Assembly: GCA_029261635.1 (NCBI GenBank)
Contig: JAJDAW010000070.1
Location: 1 to 37,857, forward strand
Origin: Nitrospinaceae bacterium
Lineage (GTDB): Bacteria > Nitrospinota > Nitrospinia > Nitrospinales > VA-1
Direction: 5' to 3'
DNA: 37,857 bases
Every line of letters starts with the position of its first letter. The stretch's first letter is position 1. Both the position numbers and the translations under genes were made by a program. Positions 19,596 through 28,948 of this stretch are shown here, one piece after another. A model generated the notes under the pieces. It was not told where the DNA came from and did no database searches. It worked only from the letters and a program-made list of their open reading frames with translations.

Positions 19596-19805
19596 ATGTG
19601 GTGGGAAATTGCCGTATATATCTTTGACATTACCTGGTTGTATCGTGGTTGGGCCTATATATTTTCCCTGGAATATAGAGCTGGGGTACAGGATGATTGG
19701 AGAGGTATGAACCGATTCTTCATAGGTATCGATATATTAATCTCATTGTTGTTTATGACTGCTGAAATTTATCTGGCCTATCTGGTGTACCAAAATAATA
19801 GTTGA
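19596..19805 (+). CDS. Small hypothetical membrane protein
   Basis: 69 aa with two hydrophobic segments. Confidence 0.45.
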   Translation: MWWEIAVYIFDITWLYRGWAYIFSLEYRAGVQDDWRGMNRFFIGIDILISLLFMTAEIYLAYLVYQNNS

Positions 19806-19833
19806 GACGTATTCGCGTGCGGGGTGTCACTTG

Positions 19834-20001
19834 TTAAAACATGACCTCCAGCTTGGCTCCATCCGATTGAGGTTTCTCGTTAGGCTCTTCTTCTTTTAAA
19901 GGAAGCTTTTTCGATTTTTTTGCAGGTTTCTTACTGGTCTTAATTAACTCTTTTAATTGGTCAGCATCTAATTCGTCAAATGATGGTAGTTTGTCTTTCA
20001 T
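19834..20001 (-). CDS. Small charged hypothetical protein
   Basis: MKDKLPSFDELDADQLKELIKTSKKPAKKSKKLPLKEEE; AGGA-type RBS before the ATG. Confidence 0.45.
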   Translation of the reverse strand: MKDKLPSFDELDADQLKELIKTSKKPAKKSKKLPLKEEEPNEKPQSDGAKLEVMF

Positions 20002-20165
20002 TATCCTCTCCCCAAAGAACAATAATTAATTTGTCCACATCAATATCTCAAAAGAATATTTCAATTCCTCCTCAGTTATGTCTCAGTTTCATCACAAAAC
20101 CTTGTTAAACCGGATATTAAATGGATTATCGGAATTCGAGGAGAGGAAATATTTATAACAGTAGT

Positions 20166-20180
20166 AATTTCAATTAGCTT
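20166..20180. repeat. 15-bp exact direct repeat, copy 1
   Basis: AATTTCAATTAGCTT, within a longer imperfect match; copy 2 at 21064-21078. Confidence 0.7.
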
Positions 20181-20197
20181 CTGAGGTTTGGGGTTTG

Positions 20198-20229
20198 CCG
20201 TCATCGCGAGCGAAGCGCGGCGATCCAGA
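20198..20229. repeat. Dispersed GTCATCGCGAGCGA...GGCGATCC repeat, copy 2
   Basis: CCGTCATCGCGAGCGAAGCGCGGCGATCCAG. Confidence 0.7.
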
Positions 20230-20248
20230 TTTTTGATAATCGCTTTTC

Positions 20249-20320
20249 ATGCTTCGACAAGCTCAGCATGACAGTAACAAGATCTTTTAGAATGTCATCC
20301 TGAGTTCATCGAAGGATCAC
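20249..20320. repeat. Dispersed GCTTCGACAAGCTCAGCATGACA / GTCATCCTGAG..CGAAGGATC type repeats
   Basis: CATGCTTCGACAAGCTCAGCATGACAG and GTCATCCTGAGTTCATCGAAGGATCAC; sequence types seen in intergenic regions of many bacteria. Confidence 0.65.
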
Positions 20321-20429
20321 CACACCCTTGTTTTTTCAGAGCCCCCGCCTTTGAGTAGCGAAAATGCAAATCAAGGCCCATCTTAATTGAAGGTTTTTAA
20401 TTTCTTTCAATACCTTCGGGGGTCTTCCC

Positions 20430-20861
20430 ATGAAACATAAAACACATCAATTCTCACAAGAAGAAAAGATAGAAGAAACCATCGCGCAATATATGTCAGC
20501 ACCTGTGCAAAGCGTTACTGGCAATTCAACAATCTTTGAAGTTTCCCAAATGATGGTCGAAAGAAATATCGGCTCCGTGTTGGTTAAAAACGGAGAAGAG
20601 TTTATCGGCATCATCACCGAGCGCGACTTAACTCGCAAAGTCATTGGTAAAGGGTTAGACCCTAAGACACCGCCAGTCACAGAAACCATGAGCAGTCCCT
20701 TAATCACATTGGATAGCGATCAACCCGTAACAGACGCCAACCAGTTCATGGCGAAACATAGAATCCGCCACCTCGCCGTAACCGTAGATGGGAAAATTGA
20801 AGGGATACTGTCTGTCAAAGACCTCGTGGCGTTTTATGCTAATCCTCGGTTGAGGCACTAG
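20430..20861 (+). CDS. CBS domain pair protein
   Basis: MSAPVQSVTGNSTIFEVSQMMVERNIGSVLVKNGEEFIGIITERDLTRKV...MSSPLITLDSDQPVTDANQFMAKHRIRHLAV. Confidence 0.93.
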   Translation: MKHKTHQFSQEEKIEETIAQYMSAPVQSVTGNSTIFEVSQMMVERNIGSVLVKNGEEFIGIITERDLTRKVIGKGLDPKTPPVTETMSSPLITLDSDQPVTDANQFMAKHRIRHLAVTVDGKIEGILSVKDLVAFYANPRLRH

Positions 20862-20896
20862 CGATGTAACCACCGCTGGCAGTAATAAAAAAACTT

Positions 20897-20970
20897 CCCC
20901 CTGATAAGGGGGATTGAGGGGGGGGTGCCATCATAGCGAGTGACTAACAAGAACGTGGCGATCCATCCAG
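20897..20970. repeat. CCCCCTGATAAGGGGG hairpin repeat plus degenerate GTCAT..GCGAG repeat copy 3
   Basis: CTTCCCCCTGATAAGGGGGATTGAGGGG (hairpin 20897-20912); CCATCATAGCGAGTGACTAACAAGAACGTGGCGATCCATC (20928-20970). Confidence 0.65.
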
Positions 20971-21063
20971 CTTTTGTTACTTCTATTTTATCATTCTGAG
21001 TTTTCGAAAAGGGAGGGAAATGCAGTTGTGGTCAAAAAGACCTGACTCCTTAATAACGATAGA

Positions 21064-21078
21064 AATTTCAATTAGCTT
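21064..21078. repeat. 15-bp exact direct repeat, copy 2
   Basis: AATTTCAATTAGCTT adjoining the 3' end of the OLD-like gene. Confidence 0.7.
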
Positions 21079-21084
21079 GTTATA

Positions 21085-23126
21085 TTAGGTCGAAATGCCA
21101 AATAGCTTCTCAATCTTGTTGTATAAAGGTTTGAAATCCTTAAATTCACTTTTATTTAACCCAACTAAGATTGTTGATAAGTTTGCTTTTTTATCTTTCT
21201 TAATCTTTAAATACTCTATAGATAATATTAATTCGTTGGTGACCAAATTATTTGTAGTTAGAACCTCATCGCTCAAAAAATTTTCTACTTCAATTAAACT
21301 TTGGAATTTTCCATTTTTTATATCGCCTACCTTGCCTAGATGCCTTTCAGGAATTGGAAGAAGAAGGCCATAAAAGCACGGGTGGTCATCACGCTTCTTA
21401 TAAAAACCACTTTCTGTATCGCCTTGAATTTCAGTGCTCCATTTTACCCCCTTTTTTAATTGGTAGAAATTTTCTGAGCCTTCTTTGTCAAAATCGAAAA
21501 GACCAATAACTTTTTTATCGTCATAACCATCAGTGTTGCTCATCCTTAAAAAACCACCAACATTACCAGCGCTCTTTGCTCTTCTTATTGTGAAAGGTGA
21601 TTTTTCTCTAAATAAATTTTCATAATTTTCTTTTGTGAAGGAAATATTTTTGAGTTTTAAATATGCAATTTTATAAATTGCGTCATACTTGTCTTCAACA
21701 ATTAAAATGGGTTTTAGATACTCCTCGATTTTTAATTTAACGCTTTCTTTTTCAGCTAAAGAATTTTTTAAATCTTCTTTTAATTCCTTATAAATCTCAT
21801 CACTTATTCTTTTTTGTTTTTCTTCTGACAACTGAGAAGCTTTAATTTCGTTAGCTTGGATATCGAGCCTTTCTTGCAAACGCTCAATAATTCTGGCTTC
21901 CTGTATGATTCCTAAGTCATCGCAGGTTTTTTCCCATTCATTATTTTTTTCATCAAACCGGGTTATAGAGGAATTATTGTTAGTATCTTCACTTTTCCAA
22001 ACTCTATATATTGAAACATCACTAGATGAATTTTCGATTTTTAGATTTTTAAGAGCCGCCTCTTTTTTAGAGTTGGTTTTTAGTTTTGAATCATTTTTAA
22101 TATTTTCTTCTTGTGGAGTGTGTTTTCGTTTTGTTGATAGGAATTCTTTAGTATGAGAAGTTATAAATATTTGTTTATTTCTCGAGTACTTTTCAAGAAA
22201 TTCATCTCTAATTTTTCTGATATTCTTTACTTCATATGAATTCTCAGGTTCCTCAAACCCCCAAATGATATTTTTCTTAGTGTTTTTTGATATTTCATCT
22301 AAGATTTCCGGAATAAAACGCGCTTGCACTCCATCACCTCTATCGAATAAAGAAATGTTGTTTTCTGTCCTAACAGAGAGTGTTCTGAAGAAATCAACTA
22401 GGGTAGAGGGGATATGGAAATTTGCGTCCACCCCACTACTTTTCTGGAATTTTTTAAATAGATCTTTTGTCTCAACTTGAAGCATCGAATTGAAATTTTT
22501 TGATGAAAGAGAAAACTTATTTTCTTTATTTTTATCCTCTTTTTCAAACAGATAAGATTGTAGTTTTTCAAACAAATGACCAAAGTAGGCTTTATCTTTA
22601 ATTGCTGGGACATACTCGAATTTAAAACTATTCAGAAAAAGTTTAACTTGGCGATTTCCTTTTAAATCAGTCTGGTAAATATATTCACCCTCAAAATTAT
22701 TTTTTTGTGAATATGATTTTGATATCCAAAATTTTTAGGAAGGCCTCTTTGATTTTTTTCGTTATTAAAAAGCAATTTAATTGAAATCACTTCATCTGAT
22801 CGTCTTAGCTCGCGAGGTTTTTCCTCAGGACTTTTTACAGTGTTTATTTTTTTTTGTGCTTCTTCTGTCCTTCTTTTCTCAATATCCAGATCGAATCGCA
22901 TAGCCGCATTTTTTGAGAAATCTCTATTCTTATCAAATTTAAGTCCGGGCGATATTTCATCATTAAAGAACAAATTTAAGGCTCTTAAAATATTAGATTT
23001 TCCAGAGTCATTTGCCCCAGAAAAAATATTTAAGTCCTTCAAATTATCAATTTTAACTTTTTCCTGATCTTTTCCTCCATCAAAGGACCTGAAGTGTTTT
23101 ATCTCAATTTTTTCAATAATATTCAT
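21085..23126 (-). pseudogene. OLD-like AAA ATPase + TOPRIM-like protein, split into two ORFs by a frameshift (or recoded)
   Basis: ORF 22662..23126 has Walker A (FSGANDSGKSNILRALNLFF). ORF 21085..22575 has IIWGFEEPENSYE, FITSHTKEFL and TOPRIM-like ILIVEDKYDAIYK...IGLFDFDKEG. The downstream frame stays open upstream of its ATG (FWISKSYSQKNNFEGEYIYQTDLKGNRQVKLFLNSFKFEYVPAIKDKAYFGHLFEKLQ). Confidence 0.8.
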
Positions 23127-23248
23127 TCTTGATGGCCAAATTCTAAAGTTATAATTATTTGTTCCGCAATCGGATTGTATCTGTTTGTAGGGGGTGGTGC
23201 AACTTACCCCTGCGGGGCACGATGGCTAAGGAAGAATATAACGGTGGC

Positions 23249-23260
23249 GGGGGGGGGGGG
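23249..23260. repeat. G12 homopolymer tract
   Basis: GGCGGGGGGGGGGGGTAG on the + strand, between the OLD-like gene start and the STAS gene. Confidence 0.85.
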
Positions 23261-23286
23261 TAGTTAAGAGAAAAGAGTCGCAGACT

Positions 23287-23619
23287 CTATAAACTCTCGG
23301 AGGCGGCTTGTTCGGTGGGGTAGATGTTGAAGTGGTCGCCCATGTTGGCGATATCGATCACTTCTTTGACCAGGGGTTGTAGTTCGCAGAATAAAAGTTT
23401 CAGCTGAAACCTTTCCAGCATTTGCGATAAGTTAATGAAGCTGGTCAGACCACTGCTGCTGATATATTCCAGTTCTTTACAGTTTATAATGAACGGGGTG
23501 AAGTTTCCTTCCAAATAACCTCCCAGGATAGTGTTGAACTCATCGGAGGCTTCCATATCAATTCGCCCTTTGACGGTCACCACAAATGCGTTGTTTTTAA
23601 GTTCACCTGTTACTTGCAT
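23287..23619 (-). CDS. STAS domain protein (anti-sigma factor antagonist-like)
   Basis: VTVKGRIDMEASDEFNTILGGYLEGNFTPFIINCKELEYISSSGLTSFINL. Confidence 0.9.
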   Translation of the reverse strand: MQVTGELKNNAFVVTVKGRIDMEASDEFNTILGGYLEGNFTPFIINCKELEYISSSGLTSFINLSQMLERFQLKLLFCELQPLVKEVIDIANMGDHFNIYPTEQAASESL

Positions 23620-23792
23620 GTATTTCTCTGAAATTTTTATAGTTTGTTAATTATAAGTTAAATGGAGATTCGAAGGAAGAACCATGATTGATAAACCCGT
23701 TTTTAATATTTGTGTTGTTTCTTGATGAGAGGGCAGTTATCCGTTACCATTAATACAGCTGTTTTCCATTCTTTGGGGAGAGATGAAAGGCG

Positions 23793-24119
23793 ATGGATGA
23801 AAAACTGACTTTTTCTGAGGGGGATTTGATCATACCGGAAGGTTCTTCTCACAGAGAGGCTTATATTATCGAAAAAGGCCGTGTGGAAGTTTCTCAACGG
23901 TCTGAAAAAGGGGAGAAGGTGGTTCTCGCCATTCGCGGTGAGAAAGAAATTATTGGCGAAATGGCGCTCATTGGCGGCGGAAGCCGTTGTGCAACTATCA
24001 CCGCTCTGGAAGATGTTGAGGTCAGCATCTTGTCGTATGAAAGATTCAAAAAACTTCCCAGTTCCAACCCCGGTGTCAAAGCAATTAAAAAAATTATGCA
24101 GGAAAGAATAAATTCTTAA
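23793..24119 (+). CDS. Cyclic nucleotide-binding domain protein (no HTH)
   Basis: FSEGDLIIPEGSSHREAYIIEKGRVEVSQRSEKGEKVVLAIRGEKEIIGEMALIGGGSRCATITALEDVEVSIL. Confidence 0.88.
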   Translation: MDEKLTFSEGDLIIPEGSSHREAYIIEKGRVEVSQRSEKGEKVVLAIRGEKEIIGEMALIGGGSRCATITALEDVEVSILSYERFKKLPSSNPGVKAIKKIMQERINS

Positions 24120-24208
24120 ATTTTCTTTCCCATCGGCCTAATTCCTATTACCCCAGTTTTTGTTTGCGCCGGATCACCTTCATATGGATGGTCGTATAAT
24201 AAACAGCC

Positions 24209-24556
24209 ATGGTCGAACTTGTTCTTATTTTTCATTTTCTAGTTATCGTGTTTGTTCTTGTCGGGTTCCCGATCGGACTCAAATACAACTTGCGTCGCTT
24301 CCGCATTTTTCATGCCTGTGTGCTGGTCTATATTTCAACTCTGATGGTTATGGGCAAGCCTTGCCCTATAACGATTCTTGAAGAGTCGCTCAGAGGCGGT
24401 GCTGTTTACCAGGGTTCTTTCATCGCCACATGGCTCAACCGCATTATCTATCTGGAAGGAATGGACGCCGGGTTTGTGGTTTATATGGCAGTCGCGTTCA
24501 CCGTTCTTGTGGCATCCTCCTTTTTCTTTAAGCCTCTGTCGAGGCACGAAAAATAA
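24209..24556 (+). CDS. DUF2784-like membrane protein
   Basis: LVLIFHFLVIVFVLVGFPIGLKYN...FHACVLVYISTLMVMGKPCPITILEESLR. Confidence 0.6.
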   Translation: MVELVLIFHFLVIVFVLVGFPIGLKYNLRRFRIFHACVLVYISTLMVMGKPCPITILEESLRGGAVYQGSFIATWLNRIIYLEGMDAGFVVYMAVAFTVLVASSFFFKPLSRHEK

Positions 24557-24663
24557 GAACAATAAAAGGCAACTTCCCCCTCATCCCAGCCTTCTCCCAC
24601 CAGGGAAGAAGGAGGATACGGTCGAACTTGTTCTCATGGCTTGTGGGTGGTAGAATTGCCGGG

Positions 24664-24683
24664 AATCCCCTCAGGGGATTTTG
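24664..24683 (+). terminator. Terminator-like hairpin upstream of dapF
   Basis: AATCCCC-tca-GGGGATTTT, 7-bp perfect stem with short T tail. Confidence 0.45.
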
Positions 24684-24748
24684 CATCTAAATCATAATAA
24701 ACACAGTATTTACGCGTTTTTTGCGGAAGAATTAAGAGAAAGTGCAGC

Positions 24749-25564
24749 ATGGCGATTAAATTTACCAAAATGAGTGGTAGTGGCAACGATTTCATCATCA
24801 TCGACAACCGTGAGCCTGTGATGGGCAACGATAAGAAAGTCGATTTCGTCAAACGGGTTTGTGACCGCAAAATGTCTATCGGAGCCGACGGTGTTATTTT
24901 TGTCGAAAACTCGGACAAGGCCGACATCAAATGGGATTTTTATAACGACGATGGTTCGTCTGCCGAGATGTGCGGCAACGGCGGTCGTTGTGTTGCGCGT
25001 TATGCTGTTGAAAAAGGAATGGCCTCGCCTGAACTGACTCTTGAAACTTTGGCGGGAATCATTGGCGCGAAAGTCGATGGTGCCAATGTGCGGGTCAAGC
25101 TGACGGCTCCTGAAAATTTACGCAAAGATATTGCGGTGGATTTGAATGGCGATCATTACCAGATCGACAGTCTCAACACGGGTGTTCCACACGCGATCAT
25201 TTATTCGGAAAATGTTGAAAATAATAATGTGAAGGCAGTGGGCAATGGAGTCCGTTTCCACAATGCGTTTGCTCCGTCAGGGACTAATGTCAACTTTGTC
25301 GAGAAGGTCGGCGACCATGCTTTGAAGGTTCGTACTTATGAGCGCGGTGTTGAAGATGAGACGCTGGCTTGTGGCACGGGTTGTGTGGCTTCGGCTTTGC
25401 TTTCGTCTTATAAAAATTTAGTGCAACCTCCGGTTGAAGTGAAAACCCGTGGAGGCGAGATTTTAAAAGTAGATTTCGAGTCCGCTAACGGAGCGGAGGT
25501 GACCGATGTTTATCTCGAAGGTCTCACTCGAATTGCTTTTGAAGGCACTCTTAAAGAATATTAA
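24749..25564 (+). CDS. dapF: Diaminopimelate epimerase
   Basis: KFTKMSGSGNDFIIIDNR...EMCGNGGRCVARY...ERGVEDETLACGTGCVASA. Confidence 0.97.
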   Translation: MAIKFTKMSGSGNDFIIIDNREPVMGNDKKVDFVKRVCDRKMSIGADGVIFVENSDKADIKWDFYNDDGSSAEMCGNGGRCVARYAVEKGMASPELTLETLAGIIGAKVDGANVRVKLTAPENLRKDIAVDLNGDHYQIDSLNTGVPHAIIYSENVENNNVKAVGNGVRFHNAFAPSGTNVNFVEKVGDHALKVRTYERGVEDETLACGTGCVASALLSSYKNLVQPPVEVKTRGGEILKVDFESANGAEVTDVYLEGLTRIAFEGTLKEY

Positions 25565-25581
25565 TCATTCCAGGAAAATTT

Positions 25582-26448
25582 ATGTTTGAAGGATCTTATG
25601 TAGCAATAGTCACTCCGTTTAAAAACGGTAAAGTGGATGCGGCGGCTCTTAAAGGGCTGATTGAGTTTCACATTGAAAATGGAACCAGCGGCATTGTTCC
25701 CTGTGGCACCACAGGAGAATCGGCCACGCTGAGTTCAGCAGAGCACGAAGAGGTTATTGGTATTACGGTAGAAGCCTGTGCGGGCCGAGTGTCTGTGCTT
25801 GCGGGTACCGGGTCGAACGCCACTCACGAAGCGATTGAACTGACGCAAAGTGCAGAAAAGCTTGGCGCCAATGGGGCGTTGCTTATTACTCCTTATTACA
25901 ACAAGCCGAGTCAAGAAGGGCTTTATCAGCATTTTGCCGCTGTCGCGAAAGAAACCAAACTGCCTGTCGTTCTTTACAATGTGCCGAGTCGAACGGCGAT
26001 TAATATGTTACCTGCAACGGTGGCACGACTTGCGAAAATTGAAAATATTGTGGGCATCAAAGAAGCTTCGGGCGACTTGGTGCAGATCAGCGAAATCATT
26101 CAAGCTTGCGATTCAGATTTCTCCGTCATTTCTGGAGAAGACGCGCTCAACTGGCCGATTCTGGCTTTGGGCGGAAAAGGTTTTATATCGGTCACCGCAA
26201 ATATTGTTCCGGGTAAGCTTGCTCAACTTTATAAAGCCGCGAGTGAAGACGATGTTGAAACTGCAAAGTCTTTGCATTACGAGTTATTGAAACTCAACGA
26301 CATCATGTTTGTCGAGACGAATCCTATTCCGGTTAAAGCCGCGCTTGCCATTATGGGTCGCGTAGATAACGAATTCCGTTTGCCGCTTTGCCCACCGTCT
26401 GACGACAATCTCAATAAATTGAAATCCGTTCTTAAAGAATACGTGTAG
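25582..26448 (+). CDS. dapA: 4-hydroxy-tetrahydrodipicolinate synthase
   Basis: GSYVAIVTPFKNGKVD...IVPCGTTGESATLSSAEH...YYNKPSQEGLYQHF...LYNVPSRT...GIKEASGD. Confidence 0.97.
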   Translation: MFEGSYVAIVTPFKNGKVDAAALKGLIEFHIENGTSGIVPCGTTGESATLSSAEHEEVIGITVEACAGRVSVLAGTGSNATHEAIELTQSAEKLGANGALLITPYYNKPSQEGLYQHFAAVAKETKLPVVLYNVPSRTAINMLPATVARLAKIENIVGIKEASGDLVQISEIIQACDSDFSVISGEDALNWPILALGGKGFISVTANIVPGKLAQLYKAASEDDVETAKSLHYELLKLNDIMFVETNPIPVKAALAIMGRVDNEFRLPLCPPSDDNLNKLKSVLKEYV

Positions 26449-26481
26449 ATATTCGTTTAATAGTTAACAGGAGCAGGTGCT

Positions 26482-27282
26482 TTGACAAAGATATTAGTTA
26501 TAGGAATTGCAGGTCGCATGGGCAAAACCATTGCCGAGTGCATTGATGACACCGACGGTGTTGAACTGGCTGGTGGAACCGAACGCGCAGGAAGCGATTT
26601 AATAGGTCAAGATGCAGGAGAAGTTTCTGGCCTTGGCACAAAGGGTGTTGCTGTATCGGATGATCTAGCCAAAGCGTTAGAAGGTTGTGATGCGGTGATC
26701 GATTTCACGACACCCGATTCGAGCATGGTTACTTTGCGCGCAGCGGCGGATAAAGGAAAATCGGTTGTGGTTGGCACAACGGGATTCTCCCCCGATCAGA
26801 AAAAAGAAATTGCCGAGCTTGCTAAAAAAATTCCTTTGGTTGTCGCTCCTAACATGAGCATTGGCGTTAATGTTTTGTTCAAGCTGGTAGCCGATGCGGC
26901 GCGTGTTTTGGGTGATGACTATGACGTCGAAATTGTTGAGGCTCACCATAAGTTTAAGAAAGATGCGCCTAGCGGCACTGCGGTTCGCATTTCTGAAATT
27001 GTTGCCGACTCGTTAAACCGCGATCTAGATGAGGTGGGGGTTTATGGAAGGCAAGGCATCACCGAACGTACCGCCAAGGAAATTGGCATCCATACCGTGC
27101 GCGCGGGAGACATTATTGGTGAGCATCGTGTGTTGTTTGGCGGCATGGGAGAAAACTTCGAAATTTTTCACCGAGCGCAAAGCAGACAAACTTTTGCCCG
27201 AGGGTCTATTCGTGCGGCGCAATGGATTCTTCAGCAGTCCAACGGTATCTACGATATGCAGGATGTTTTAGGATTGCGATAA
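26482..27282 (+). CDS. dapB: 4-hydroxy-tetrahydrodipicolinate reductase
   Basis: ILVIGIAGRMGKTIAECI...VIDFTTPDS...GTTGFSPDQ...APNMSIGVNVLFKL...EIVEAHHKFKKDAPSGTA. Confidence 0.97.
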   Translation: MTKILVIGIAGRMGKTIAECIDDTDGVELAGGTERAGSDLIGQDAGEVSGLGTKGVAVSDDLAKALEGCDAVIDFTTPDSSMVTLRAAADKGKSVVVGTTGFSPDQKKEIAELAKKIPLVVAPNMSIGVNVLFKLVADAARVLGDDYDVEIVEAHHKFKKDAPSGTAVRISEIVADSLNRDLDEVGVYGRQGITERTAKEIGIHTVRAGDIIGEHRVLFGGMGENFEIFHRAQSRQTFARGSIRAAQWILQQSNGIYDMQDVLGLR

Positions 27283-27298
27283 TGCGGTAAAAAAAGCC

Positions 27299-28108
27299 AT
27301 GGGAAAACCAACAAAAATTAAAAAAGGCGAAGCCTTTCAATTTGTTCGGCGGGATTTTTTAAAGCTTCTATCCTTTGCAGGTCTCTCCACTCTTCTGCCC
27401 GGTCGTGTTTTTGCGAAGGACGATTGGCGCAACGATAAAAACATACCCAAACAATACATACAAAATCGCGACCTTCCCGATTTTCATATTCGTAGTGCAA
27501 ATCCATTTATGGGTGTTGATATGAATGCTTGGGGCCTGGCCGTTGGCGGTATGGTGAAGAACCCTATTGGATTCAGCTATGAAGATTTGTTTGGGATGAA
27601 AATGTTTACCCAGATTTCCCGTCTCAAGTGCGTTGAATGCTGGTCGGCAAAAGCGGAATGGCAAGGCTTTCAGTTTTCTGAATTGGTTGGAAAGGTTCAG
27701 CCCGACCCCGCCGCGAAATTTGTTTATATTCAGTCTGCCGACTCTTATTACGAAAGTTTTGCTATCGAAGAACTGTTGCGTCCGCGTGTGTTGTTTGTTC
27801 TGCGTATGAACGGAAAGTCTTTAAGCAAAGACCATGGTTATCCGTTGCGGTTGATCGCGCCGTTTAAATACGGCTACAAAAATATCAAGTACATTACCAG
27901 CATCAAGTTCATGGATACTCGGAAAAGAAATTACTGGGCTAACAGCGGTCCTTATTCCGTAGATGGAACCATTCAGCCGGGCATCGATCATCCTCTCGAC
28001 TATAATAAAAAACCTCTGCCGATTAACGGCGGTGAAGTTTTCCACTTCTTCGACCAGCGTGACGCTGGACTCAATAGGTCGGCACCCAAAAAAAATTCCA
28101 CACCGTGA
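27299..28108 (+). CDS. Tat-exported molybdopterin-dependent oxidoreductase (sulfite oxidase/MsrP-like fold)
   Basis: RRDFLKLLSFAGLSTLLPG Tat-like signal; GMVKNPIGFSYEDLFGM...RLKCVECWSAKAEWQGFQFSEL...HGYPLRLIAPFKYGYKNIKYI. Confidence 0.88.
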   Translation: MGKPTKIKKGEAFQFVRRDFLKLLSFAGLSTLLPGRVFAKDDWRNDKNIPKQYIQNRDLPDFHIRSANPFMGVDMNAWGLAVGGMVKNPIGFSYEDLFGMKMFTQISRLKCVECWSAKAEWQGFQFSELVGKVQPDPAAKFVYIQSADSYYESFAIEELLRPRVLFVLRMNGKSLSKDHGYPLRLIAPFKYGYKNIKYITSIKFMDTRKRNYWANSGPYSVDGTIQPGIDHPLDYNKKPLPINGGEVFHFFDQRDAGLNRSAPKKNSTP

Positions 28109-28151
28109 GGCCTTTTACAATAGTCCGATCTGGTAGAAGAAAATTTCTCCT

Positions 28152-28167
28152 CCCCCTGATAAGGGGG
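28152..28167. repeat. CCCCCTGATAAGGGGG hairpin repeat
   Basis: Same 16-bp palindromic core as 20897-20912. Confidence 0.7.
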
Positions 28168-28177
28168 ACTGAGGGGG

Positions 28178-28939
28178 TTGCTCTTTATGCTTGACCGAAA
28201 GTTGAATGTCTTTGCGCCTTTTACTTTAACCCTCTTCTGTTGTTTTCTTTTTGCCTGCGACTCCTATGAAGTAAGGCAAATTAAGGTGGATGTTCCTGCT
28301 GATGTTCAGGTTCCTGATGGGATGGTTTATATCCCTGCCGGGGATTTTATTATGGGTCACAAAGAAGAGCCTCGAACGCGATTGGGAGAAACGGTTTCGT
28401 CGCATGCCTATCTCATTGATCGTTATGAAGTGAGCCACGAACAGTACAAAAAGTTTCGCGCGGAGCATAGCTATCATTCTAAATCAGCCGCTTATCCGGT
28501 GACACATGTTTCCTTTTCAGAGTCTTTAGACTATTGCAAATCCTACGGCAAACGGTTGCCAACAGAAATCGAATGGGAAAAAGCGGCGAGAGGCACAGAC
28601 GGCAGAAAATGGCCGTGGAGAGTATTTTTCGGTCATCCCAATAACGGATTTTCAGGTTTCATTTCAGAGCCAGTAGGCAAGAGAACGGAATGGATCAGTC
28701 CCTATGGCGTTTATGGAATGGGACACAATGTATGGGAATGGATTGGCGAAGGATATACTTATTCAGGGCAACCTGAAAACGAACGCGATCGATTTAAAAT
28801 TATACGCGGCGGATTGTTGCAGACCCATATCACAATAAAATTTTCACCTGCCTATTTTAGAAATTGGATGACTCCAGAATCTAAACTTAATTTTATTGGT
28901 TTTCGTTGCGCGAAAGATGTTGGAAAAATGGGAGAGTAA
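28178..28939 (+). CDS. SUMF1/FGE-fold domain lipoprotein
   Basis: Hydrophobic N-terminus ending FACDS (lipobox-like); MVYIPAGDFIMGHKEEPRT...VSFSESLDYCKSYGKRLPTEIEWEKAARG...HNVWEWIGEG...IIRGG...GFRCAK. Confidence 0.85.
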   Translation: MLFMLDRKLNVFAPFTLTLFCCFLFACDSYEVRQIKVDVPADVQVPDGMVYIPAGDFIMGHKEEPRTRLGETVSSHAYLIDRYEVSHEQYKKFRAEHSYHSKSAAYPVTHVSFSESLDYCKSYGKRLPTEIEWEKAARGTDGRKWPWRVFFGHPNNGFSGFISEPVGKRTEWISPYGVYGMGHNVWEWIGEGYTYSGQPENERDRFKIIRGGLLQTHITIKFSPAYFRNWMTPESKLNFIGFRCAKDVGKMGE

Positions 28940-28948
28940 AGCTGTGAG

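Noticed and set aside
24749-27282. dapF-dapA-dapB cluster as unusual
   Set aside because: Ordinary lysine/DAP pathway cluster
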